DNA from: Liquidambar formosana
Lineage: Eukaryota; Streptophyta; Magnoliopsida; Saxifragales; Altingiaceae
NCBI GenBank assembly: GCA_039720395.1
Contig: CM077833.1
Location: forward strand, 29,720,271 to 29,784,270
Length of the DNA stretch: 64,000 nt
Reading direction: 5' to 3'
Under the pieces are notes generated by a model. That model was not told where the DNA came from. It worked only from the letters and a program-made list of their open reading frames with translations, and did no database searches. Position 1 is the first letter of the stretch. Each line of letters opens with the position of its first letter. Of the stretch, positions 54,487-64,000 are shown one piece after another. A program made the position numbers and the translations under genes.

Positions 54487-55599
54487 GAGCAAACTACAAT
54501 TCATTTTTTATAGTAAAGGAAGCTTATTCCTGTCTCCAATATCGACCCAAAAGAAATAAAGGAGGATGGAAAGGAAAGATCTCTTAAAAAAAAAAAAATG
54601 AATGGAAGACGAACCAACTCTATCACAACCTCCACGAATGTGCCTTTTAGTCCATGGGCTTTGAGCCTAGTGACATATCTTCTTTGTTGAACGAGAAAAA
54701 TTTCTGATGGTTATGGGTTCGAATCTCTGACACCACGTTAAGGTTTCAACTTAAAATTGAAATTGTTATAGAAAGGGAATAAATAGGAAAATAAAATCAT
54801 TTCAAACTCAATATTTGAGTGATGTGCAAATTTTCAACAATTCTAGTATTTTCCCATCAGGCATGGGGGCAGATAATTAGATGAGTTGGTAATTGCCTTC
54901 GCCTAAATGTTCTATTTGTAGCGATAATATTTTTCCTTTCACATATATTTTGATTGGTTTTGAAGGTTTCTCATCAAGATGAAAATAGAATCAAAATTTG
55001 TAATTACAATCATAAATGAAAGTAATTCTATGAGCATGTTTGGTTGACCAAATGAAAATTAAACAATCCTAGTGTTTTTAAAATAATATTAGCAGCACAA
55101 AATCATCACTTTGAGTTAAATTGATTTAAAAAGTTGGAATCAACTAAAGTCATTATATTTTAAGATCAATTTTTAAAAATTTATAAAATGTTATTATTTT
55201 GAATTTTTAACGCTCATTTGCGATGTTGACTATCATTCTCTTAAAATTTTACGTTCAAGCCAATAGATTTGAGTGTTTAATACAATGTAAAATCCACCAA
55301 AATTATTTAATTTCCATTTAAACGTCCAAATAGGCCCTAAGAGAGTAAAAAATTGAAATGTATACTTAGTTAATAAAAATAAAATACAAGAAAGCCATAA
55401 AAGAGGATAGCATTTTTGAAGAATCCATTACAATTAAATAATAATGATGATGGAGAATTTTGGAAACAAATAGAATGCAAAATGTATGGTGGAGGTCCAA
55501 AGAAAAATTCTCTTCCCTCAATAATATTTTGAATCGAAGGGAACCAAATAATGTAATAGTGTTATATGCCCACACCACAGGTGAAACACGCATCAGCCC

Positions 55600-55722
55600 A
55601 TCTTTATCTTGCGATTAGGGTTCCGGACTTCCGGGTGTCAACAACGCCGTCTTCCCTCCACCGTCGTCGACTCGCCGGCCACCTCCTTCGCCGTCGCCGC
55701 CCTCCACCGTCCGATTAGGGGT
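55600..55722. other. GC-rich island of unknown origin
   Basis: About 120 bp with many CCGTCG, CGCCGTC and CTCCACCGTC motifs, in otherwise AT-rich DNA. It starts near GCGATTAGGGTTCCGGAC and ends CCGATTAGGGGTAGGTG, which could be a splice donor. Composition resembles the 5' leader exon of a plant housekeeping gene, but no ORF or downstream exon is found. Confidence 0.4.
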
Positions 55723-57736
55723 AGGTGTAGATTGTATCAAATATCAAAGGTACCTTTCGCTGCTACATAATCGTTTGTAGGATGTTTGGACATGGGCATT
55801 GGGCAAAACGCGGACTTAGCTGACCACTACGCAGGACAGAGCTGAGTCCAGCTTGGCCTCCATCCCATAGTGAATAGGCCCAGGCCCAAGCCCAACACTG
55901 AAGGTATGGTGTTATGTGCTAACCCATTGAACTCGTGGAGTTTACTAGCCCAGTCTGAATAATTACATGTGAATATGTGATAAATGGAGTCATAACCATC
56001 ATGTTATAAAAAATACCTCTACTTTAAACGCCCAAAAAAAAAAAAAAAAAAAAATTCCTTTATTTTAAATTTTCATTCTTATTTGTGTTGATAACCAATG
56101 CTTTAAAAATGGATTTGAGTCTTCGACAGTCAATACTATATAAATTTATTATATTATAATCATTTAATTTTCATCTAAATAATCAAACGTCTCTTTGTTC
56201 ACTGGTGAAAGATTACTTAGATCCTCTATGCTCTAAAGCCTAAATGTGGGACACAGGTGGCACGTAATTATAAGGGTTCTAATGCTTCATGATAATTGGA
56301 CAAGTCCCTTTTGAAGCGAATCCGATAATATGAACTTTTTTACTTTAAAAGTTTCCTATGCCTACATAGAATAAAAAAGATCCAATGACTGAAAAAGAAA
56401 TAAATCATATATGTAGTCTGATCAACGATCCTCATTATTGAATCTTAACGTCAATGTGGGGCTGGGCCCTTTTAATCTCTTGTCATATTGTCTTTTTTCT
56501 TTCTTCTTTTTGGTAAAATGGAAATTGCATTAAGATAGATTAGCTTGTCATCTTGTCAACAACATTTGAGAGCATTCTTACACTACTCTCCTAAAAAATG
56601 TTACGTAGAGGCGTGGTCACGTACTAATCATCAATCCGTCTTTTATTTGTTGTTAGGTCCTCTTCATTTAAAAATTAGAGCCCTGAATCCTAATCCATAG
56701 GTGAGATCACTTCGATAAATATGGGAGTAATTCTTTGATTTGAAAGATATTCTCATTAGTCCTTTAAAATTCTTGTTTAACATTTTAATCTTTTAAGCAA
56801 ATTATCAATTATTAATAAAATTTTGGGGGCCATATATAACTGCAACCCTCAAAATTTTCCCTTCAATCAGGTACATTATCTTGTACCTTTTTTTTTCCTT
56901 TTTTAGAAAAATACCAAAGTTTTTTATTTCATCTACTATATTTGTATACAGGATTATACGTCGACAATGATATGATTATAATTGACAGATAATGTGAGTC
57001 TCTTTTACTTTAAAAATGAAAAAAAAAAATAATGGTCACACCAACCAATAGATGAATCTATATCTCCATCCTGTGATTGTATATAACAGGGTAATTTTTA
57101 TTTTTTTCATTTTTTATTTTCTATTTTCTAGACTAGCACATGAATTTTAATCATGGCACTCTCTCTGACGCCACCTTATTTTTTCTTTTTTTTTTTTTGG
57201 ATAAGCACGTGATATGAGGTGCGTGATGTTGAAGGGAGACATGGTGCATGCATAAATGTGACAAACTTTATCTCGAAGAAATGGAGAAGCAGCTGGCTCA
57301 ACCGCCGTAAACGCAACGGAGATCTAGCGATCCAGCATCCAGCCGGACCAAATTAATATTTCAAGGTAGTGGAGACTGGAGAGGGACATACGGCAGACGA
57401 GCAGTGTCTGGTCACTCACCGGTTCACTAGTATCGAATAATTTCTTCCCATATTTTTTTATATGGGATAAGACCGTGGAAAGGATAAGCCAGGATCTTTT
57501 GTCTGGATACTTAAATATTTAGGTTTATCTAATAATTTTAAAATTTTCAATTTTAAACTCGTAAGTGTGTTTTCTTTTTATAGGCATTAGATTATCGAAA
57601 CATATTCAAACACTCAAGCAAAGGATTTTTTCTCGGAAAGGGCCTACTCATTGTCTATCTCTCTTACAAATTACCCATATATTAACTTCTTCTTTTTTCC
57701 TTCCAAAAAAAAAAAAAAAAAACTCCGTAGTTAGTA

Positions 57737-58006
57737 CTCTCTTTGTTCTTAATTGACCGTCATTCTTTTTAAAAAAAACAGGCTTTTTAAGAAAACCTTA
57801 TTAAATACTTTCTCATCAATATATATATTTTGTTATTTTAATTTTGCCTTTAAGTGTACAAATCATTAGAAAAGAAAGAACACCTTTTTAGTTTTTAATG
57901 GTATTTTAGGAAATAAAATAAAAAAAAATTTATAATTTTTGAAATATGATAATAATTTTAAAACATCTCAAAAAAAAATAGGTCAATTGTTTAAGAATGA
58001 AAGGAG
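57737..58006. mobile_element. Stowaway-like MITE
   Basis: The 270-bp element has ends CTCTCTTTGTTCTTAATTGA (left) and CTCCTTTCATTCTTAAACAA (right, reverse-complemented), followed by shared TTGACC. TA dinucleotides flank both ends. TA duplication and a CTCCNTTCRTTC-type terminus fit Tc1/Mariner Stowaway elements. Non-coding and AT-rich. Confidence 0.7.
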
Positions 58007-60368
58007 TATAAATTTTCGTCATGAATTTTAATAAATGATGGAGTTGGGGTGATAGCAGGTGATAAATATACGTGGGCTTACCTGTACTGTTATGCAGTTC
58101 TACCTACCAAACTTGTAATTTTAAACTTCCCATTCGTGCAAAATATTATTCTTAAATATACTAGACTCGTCAGCGGGTGATATATGTGGTATGATGGTGT
58201 CCACCTCAACAGCTTAACCTTTTTCATTTTTGTGAATTATAATATTCTCTTCAATCGGCACATCAATCAATGAAACAAAATAGATAAAATAAATTAATAA
58301 GTTTTAAAGAAATAAATTTATTAACCGAACACAATAATAATAATAAATAATGAGCCAAAATGAAAATATAAATTTTATTTATGTTTGCCCAATCCTGTAA
58401 TCCAGATGGCACCATCAGAATTTGACCACACAACCACTCATGTATAGAAAAACAAATTCGCTGAAAATGTGTTTTGTGGACTCATGATTCACGAGTGAAG
58501 GCATTTGGACACACCGACACTCAGTTGTGAGCCCCCACACTGCCACAGTGCCAATGACTCCATGCGGACCCCATCTACCCTTCCATTCTCGTGAGCCGAA
58601 TACTGATTGATTGAAAATTTGAAAGCATCTTCCGTTCCCATTCTTTGGAGACCCCCGGCCCCACTCCTTGCTGCACCTTCCACTACTCACCCTAGCTTTA
58701 CATTTTCCATCAAATATATATCTATATATATATATTTTTTGATAAAGCCATAATTAATTTATTGAGACCAATCAAAATCAAGGAATCATATCTTAGTTAA
58801 TCATTAGGTTTGAAATGACAAGATTAACCCTTCCAGGCTTCCAAATCCATTTCACTCCCCATCATCTGAGAAATGGGGCAAACGAATAAATAAACAAATA
58901 AACTTTTGCCTCTTTTTTTAATCACAAAAATAAATAAATAAATAAATAAAATTTATACATATATTTGGACATTGTTGTGTGGGTCAATCCTACTTAGAGC
59001 TTGTGTTTATTATCACCTAATCAATTCTATTAGATTTTGGTTACTAGTGTGGATCATGCATACAAAAAAACAAACGGTAGGTGAATTAGGCCAGGCAATG
59101 ATAAATAGGAAAAAGGATAGAACCCCTCACCGACACCCTTTTTTTAAATCAAAGAATCAAAAAGGAGGAAAGAGGACATGACATGGTAATACCTTTTTGG
59201 CCACTAATTAAAATTTTACTCCATTTAATACTTGTAAACGGGGTTGGCAACCCTGATTTGTATAAAATATCCGGTGATTCACTATAATGCAATGATGTTG
59301 ATTTCGTGTTTGCAGATCAAACACGTCAACCATAAATTAATACAAGAGGGACTGCTGTAAGTAGGAAGTGCAACTCAGATTTGGACGCATTGGGATTTCT
59401 TAATATTTCTTAATCCCATTTCTTTTAGATTAGTGTCATTTTTGGATAAAATCTCACGACTTCCAGTGAAGATTAATAACATACTGCAAGCAAGTTGACT
59501 TCGAAATTAGAACTCATCCATGTCAATTATAAATAGACATCGCAACAAAAATAGTACAAACTTTAAACTTCATGTTCATACCAAATTTGCTCGCTTTTTT
59601 TTTTTTTTTTTTCTTCAGGTCAAACATGGGAATCCCAGTTCTACTCCTATCTGATAATGATGGGATTAACATTCGAAGTCAGGATTTTCAATTTCTCAGT
59701 CATGGTCCTATATCATCTATGTTACTCTCATGGGTTAAATGACCTATTATTTGCCTAAATCTTGAGTTTGATGTAATGGGTCATAACTCGTAATTTAATA
59801 CAGCAAATGAATCTTGAGTTTGATATTATGGGTTATAATTTAATATAGCAATCCATCTGGAAATATAAATTTTATGGGTGGAGCACTTTCCGCATAGATT
59901 TAGGATTACAGTGCCCTAATTTAGAGGCAACATGCCCTTGGTGAAATGGGAAGGGTAATAAAGAAGGAACTAATAATGTGGAGACTGGAGATCGAGATTA
60001 GTATGATTATAGGGAGTCTTTAATTCAAACCCAGATCCGAAATTTGCTCTAAGTAGAGGACTGCTGTCAATAGTTCACGGTAAACGAGCAAGGGCCCGCT
60101 GTCTTAGGGTTCCACTCTTTTGCCATCCTTTCTTCCTCGTTAACATTTTGTGCGCCCTCAGAAACACTGACTTTCATAAGCCCTTGCCTAGCCAAAAATG
60201 ATTTTTTTTTTTTTTTAAAAGGAATTTTATAAGCCCTTTACCAGATGGTGCAGGTTGGCATGGAATGATGGACCTGATCACCCAATTACTGAGCCACAGG
60301 TTTTTTATTTTTATTTTATATTTTATGTAATAACAAAAGTTACCAAACTCGAGATAAGCAAGCATACA

Positions 60369-60374
<6 letters not shown>

Positions 60375-60413
<39 letters not shown>
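60375..60413. repeat. (CT)n microsatellite
   Basis: About nineteen CT units adjoin the LINE poly-A tail (T run on this strand), a common place for microsatellite growth. Confidence 0.9.
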
Positions 60414-60422
<9 letters not shown>

Positions 60423-60583
60423 TTTTTTTTTTTTTTGGTAAATCGGAATTGCATTAAATAAACTTAGCCGTGCATAATCATAAGGTATAAAACCCCTTGA
60501 GCATAAGTGTATATTATAGACTATAGAAGGAGGGTGAGAAAAAACAGTGAAAACTTTACTTTGGAGGTGTCCTTTCTTAGCTA

Positions 60584-61168
60584 TTACATCCCACATGCAT
60601 TTGCTTCACGATAGCAGTGCTTAATAGTGATTTCCCAATCCAAGTTGAAGAGCAACCTGCAATCAGATATAAGAGCACCATGTGGGTGAAGCTCATCATA
60701 ATGGGAGGAAATGAGAGATAATAGATCTTTAGCATCCACTTCAATTTGTAGTTTTCTTATGCTTTTGGTAAATGTTAATTGTAACCCATCTCTAAGGGCC
60801 CATAATTCAACTGCCACACTTATACTGTGTTCCACATTTCGAATGAATCTAATCATCCAAGTACCATTGTGATCTTTAATCACACTTCCAGTTCCACTTG
60901 GTCTCGGGTTTCCAAAGGAAGACCCATCAATGTTGAGCTTAGCCCAAGGGAAAGGAGGGGGACCCCATCCAATAAAGATGTATTTATTTTTCATTCTAGG
61001 AGTTGGAGTACCCTTAATGGCGAAAAATTCACTGGCATGAGCAATGCAAGTTTTAATAACAAGGTGGGTGAGAATCTTACTACCAACGAAAACAAATTTA
61101 TTCCTGTTAAGCCAAAGTAACCAACAAGCATGAGCAAAAACGAGGTACCAAGGTATAACACACCTCAC
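60584..61168 (-). pseudogene. LINE-type RNase H domain (RVT_3), frameshifted
   Basis: The open frame of 194 codons has an N-terminal stretch (FAHACWLLWLNRNKFVF) like the zinc-finger/linker part of plant LINE ORF2 or zf-RVT proteins, then the RNase H core. Catalytic residues are visible: Asp in KLNIDGSSFGNP, Glu in VAVELWALRDGL and Asp in IEVDAKDLLSLI. The frame stops right after HCYREANACGM, where family members continue CADxLA. Homologous sequence resumes in another frame from about 60596 (DVIAKKGHLQ), so a single-base shift has broken it. The frame opens at a non-ATG codon at the 5' truncation point. It has no intact retrotransposition function. Confidence 0.75.
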
Positions 61169-61186
61169 CTCTCATTGCCATCAAGA

Positions 61187-62094
61187 AAGCATACAGGGGG
61201 ATACCCCAAGAGCAAGAAGGCTAGTGGTATATATATCTTCATATTTCTTATACACTCATTTAAATTTATTTTATTTTATTTTTTTAATGTAAAATCATGA
61301 ACAAAAACATTAAAAAACCGATCAAATGGTTTTAAATTTCATTATTCAATGTCTATCAAACTTGAAAAGCGACACTATAATTTAAAAGCAATTAATTTTG
61401 GCCACCTCAAAATGGCCAAAACTCCTACAATCAAAATTAATGCTCCTAAGCTGTCATGAAGTGGCTCCCCAATTAAAGCATGAGAAAACTGTTGTAGCAT
61501 TAGACAATTGATGTAAGCAAATGTATATACCAAAAACCAAGTACGTGACCATACCCCACGGTTCATCCCTTTAGGAAACTGATGGTCACCGACTCACCAT
61601 ATATATGTCTAAATGCATCTGCGTGGAAGGGAAAAAATCATATAATAAACAAAAAAACACGTAGATAATAAAAAAGCAGACAACATGTCACATGGTACCA
61701 AACCCCTCTATATACGTATCGGTACTTCGTGTCGCATTCAGGATAACGTTGGTTCCCATGGCAATACCCCCGATAGATAAAGGCATTGTCAATTTCTTTC
61801 TAAAGGCATTGTCAATTTCTTTCTCCCTTTTTTTTTTGGTAAACAAGGCATTGTCAATTTCATAACGTACAGGGATATATGACCGGTTTCAGCTTGTGCA
61901 GTGTGCACAAAGCAGGGCCCTTTTTGTTATTATTTTTTATTTAATCTCAGCAATATGTTTTTTTGAACTTATTTAGTGATTTAAGATGATTTTAAACTTA
62001 TTTATACCACTAAATTAAATCATGATTCTTAACTATGTTTTTAATGTAAATGTGTTCCTAAGTTACATTTTCAAAACTCACAAGAGTATCACAT
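61187..62094. other. Spacer between LINE and Copia LTR
   Basis: No gene seen. AAGGCATTGTCAATTTC occurs three times between 61780 and 61862, once after a T9 run followed by GGTAAAC, suggesting a small duplication with a retroposed insertion. The rest is AT-rich. Confidence 0.5.
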
Positions 62095-62795
62095 TGTTGG
62101 AACTATAATCCAAGAGATAACTTCTAGTTGTTGGAATATTAGCAAAATAGCATAATAACAGAAGTTACGTACCTTGCACCAAATAGAGTTAATCCCGTTC
62201 CAATTAACAAATAGCAAAATAATAGAATTAATACGAGTTACCTTACATAAAATAAAGTCAATCCCAATCCAGCTAAGAGGCGCGATAACGCTTCTTGAAG
62301 ATAGTTGGAGCCTCCCATACGTGCAAGGGATTCTGGCAACTCTATCTTCGGGATTCAACTTAGCTCGGACTCAAATCTGTTCCTCTACGATCTTGCACTA
62401 ATCGGCAGGAACCAAGTACCTTCAACCTCTTTTCAAGATGCCCAACACAAACTCAAAACATATAGTAGTTAAGTATTAGATAGGACTCTTAACTTGGAAC
62501 CTCAAGGTCACACCAAAAGTAAACACAAATTGGTTCTCTCAAAACTCTACTACAAATAACATACACAGCATCCCTATATATAGGGGATAGGTGCCTTGTT
62601 GTAGAAGCAAAGAATCTTTATCATAATTACAAAGATTCTATTTTATCCAAAAAGATTTGATCTTATCCTTATCATAATTATAAAGATTTTATCTTATCCA
62701 AAAGGATTTGATCTTATCCATAATCTTATCCATGATTTGATCTTATCCACAATCTTATCCATAAAATAAAATAATAATTTAAATCATTTCCAACA
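62095..62795 (-). mobile_element. Copia LTR (3' LTR of the adjoining element)
   Basis: The LTR is 701 bp with TGTTGGAA...TTCCAACA ends. On the minus strand it directly follows a polypurine tract (AAGTGGGGGAT). It contains a TATA-like CCCTATATATAGGG near 62573 and internal repeats of GATTTGATCTTATCC at 62635-62765. CACAT (62090-62094) would be the 5-bp target duplication, but the partner lies outside the window. Confidence 0.8.
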
Positions 62796-64000
62796 ATCCC
62801 CCACTTGATTTAAATTAATAAACTCAATATGAAAAATAATAATAATGGGCATCTAGGAAAGTCATGTGCATAAATGAAGGTGTCTTCAGGACTTGAACCT
62901 TCACTTAGTATAAACACATCAAAATTTATCAGAGAACTTAAGTGGACGTGCCTTGAACTTAAGGACCCATGTAGACAAACCGACATGTCATACACACATT
63001 CCTTTCAGAGGTTATTGTACTTCTAAAGCTGACACCTTTTGAGTCTGTGCCGAATCCCATTTTACTGAGTGATCCGGAGACAGCCTGTTATCTCCTGTGA
63101 AGTGACTAGCTTCAACACTCAGAAAGGTAAGTCTATCAAGAGTGCATCCTGTAACACTCCTATCCACATGATATATAGACTTATTAAGAGAAATTAAATT
63201 CTCAACCTCTCACAATTCACAGGACTCATCTGCAAGGAAACCAACTGCAGGAATTGCACTAATTCATCATAGGAATGGACTCAATTTCATAAATTTAGTG
63301 CACACACAACGGTTGTTTCTTAGCTTGTTTTTCCCATTTAACCTGAAAATTCTCATCAGGTTGGGTTCCCACTAAGTACAACTCAATTACAGGCTTTCAG
63401 TCCCATTCCCCTCGATGAAGCTGACATAAAATATCTCCCAAAACACTTAGTTAAGGGGTCAGCCAAATTCTCCTTGGACTTCACATATTTTATATTAATA
63501 ATCTCATCATAAATAAAGATAAGTCCCTTCCAAGATTATGCATCAGACGAATTGGTCTGGATTTCCCATTATAGATCTCAATATATGCTTTAAGCACAGC
63601 AAATTGATTATCATAACATATGGTAATTGCTGGTACTGGCTTATTCCATATTGGTACGTCTACCAATAAATTCTTCAGCCATTTTGCTTCCTCTCCCTCG
63701 GATGAGAGTTCCATAAACTCAGATTCCATAGTAGAATGAGCTATACTGCCAAAGTGAAAATCCATTTAGTTACGGATGTCCCGTCATCTAAAGATGAATT
63801 CCATGTTGCATCACTATACTCTTCAAGTACTGTAGGGAACCTCCCATAATGCAACCTATGATACATTGTGCCTTTCAAATGTCTCAAAACTCTGCTCAAT
63901 GTAGTCTAGTGCTCTTTACTAGGATTGCTCGTATTTCTACTCAGTTTTCCTACTGCATAGGCAATATCCAGCCTTGTGCAGTGCATTGCATGCATAAGAT
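62796..64000 (-). pseudogene. Decayed Ty1/Copia polyprotein, C-terminal part
   Basis: Minus-strand conceptual frames show the end of the Copia reverse transcriptase and the RNase H: MHCTRLDIAYAVGKLSR, RVLRHLKGTMYHRLHYG, YSDATW, IAHSTMESEFMELSSEGEEA and KWLKNLL, ICYDNQFAV, NGKSRPIRL, then in another frame KYVKSKENLADPLTK. Stops and frameshifts interrupt it, and the segment that normally joins the YSDxDW region to SKKQ before AHSTMESE is shortened. About 600 bp of 3' untranslated DNA and a polypurine tract lead to the LTR at 62795. It runs off the right edge. Confidence 0.85.

Larger units (their letters stand above)
54386..60368. other. Gene-poor spacer right of lectin copy B
   Basis: No protein gene is supported. 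Contents are the lectin B promoter (to about 54.6 kb), a GC-rich island (55600-55722), a probable LINE 3' end (TTTTTGGTAAAATGGAAATT near 56508), a Stowaway-like MITE (57737-58006) and AT-rich DNA. Minus-strand frames at 58415-58690 lie in a slightly GC-richer patch but match no family I know. Confidence 0.5.
60369..61186 (-). mobile_element. 5'-truncated LINE insertion
   Basis: On the minus strand it runs from about 61186 to a poly-A tail (plus-strand T run 60414-60436) followed by (GA)n. AAGCATACA occurs on both sides (60360-60368 and 61187-61195) and is the likely target-site duplication. The sequence just before the tail, TTAATGCAATTCCGATTTAC, is the kind of 3' end often seen on plant LINEs. 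It contains the RNase H frame 60584-61168. The reverse transcriptase part is absent. Confidence 0.75.

Noticed and set aside
54700..54735. tRNA or SINE signal (GGGTTCGAATCTC)
   Set aside because: A good B box, but no matching A box or acceptor-stem pairing at tRNA distance, so no RNA gene is called.
58415..58690. Minus-strand 91-codon frame
   Set aside because: No family features, no visible partner exons and no clear promoter; left as unannotated.
60255..60461. Plus-strand frame with a Leu-Ser repeat
   Set aside because: It simply translates the (CT)n and T runs beside the LINE tail.

Overview
This is a stretch of a flowering-plant nuclear chromosome, probably a core eudicot. The genes have GT-AG introns. 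Their products are typical of plants: a plastid-type rRNA methylase, an E2 of the UBC15-18 group, cytokinin oxidase, a triple-jacalin lectin and a DYW-class PPR protein. The intergenic DNA is AT-rich and full of MITEs, SINE/LINE pieces and a Copia LTR element. The species cannot be fixed from the sequence.

All six protein genes I can support are on the minus strand. From left to right they are: an RsmI-like 16S rRNA methyltransferase running off the left edge (coding exons 1809-6957); a UBE2W-class ubiquitin-conjugating enzyme (8651-11957); a cytokinin oxidase/dehydrogenase (18192-23797); a three-domain jacalin lectin of JAL3 type (40027-43176); an intronless DYW PPR protein (45405-48074); and a second JAL3-type copy (51202-54385). 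The two lectin genes share a seven-exon layout and flank the PPR gene, so they look like a local duplication. From memory, Arabidopsis keeps pieces of this order: UBC16 next to CKX5, JAL3 next to a DYW PPR gene, and UBC15 near the RsmI-like gene. The window therefore looks like an ancestral order that Arabidopsis has split up.

Between the genes, 24-40 kb holds no gene I can support. It carries a dense set of small terminal-inverted-repeat elements, several with 9-bp target duplications typical of Mutator-like (MULE) transposition. Three 400-bp foldback elements sit almost back to back at 37.9-39.4 kb. A 1.14-kb MULE-like element with TIRs of about 110 bp (49072-50213) has inserted into another repeat. 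A 5'-truncated LINE with a frameshifted RNase H lies at 60.4-61.2 kb. A decayed Copia element with an intact-looking 701-bp LTR occupies the right edge.

The oddest material is a degenerate repeat family of about 40-50 bp that forms two arrays inside different introns of the RsmI-like gene (1-1010 and 4540-5165). Others worth a look are a dyad-bearing minisatellite (48620-48850), a four-copy CACGTG cluster upstream of the cytokinin oxidase, and a GC-rich island at 55.6 kb. The genes do not form one pathway. They act in plastid ribosome maturation, ubiquitination, cytokinin breakdown, carbohydrate binding and organelle RNA editing.
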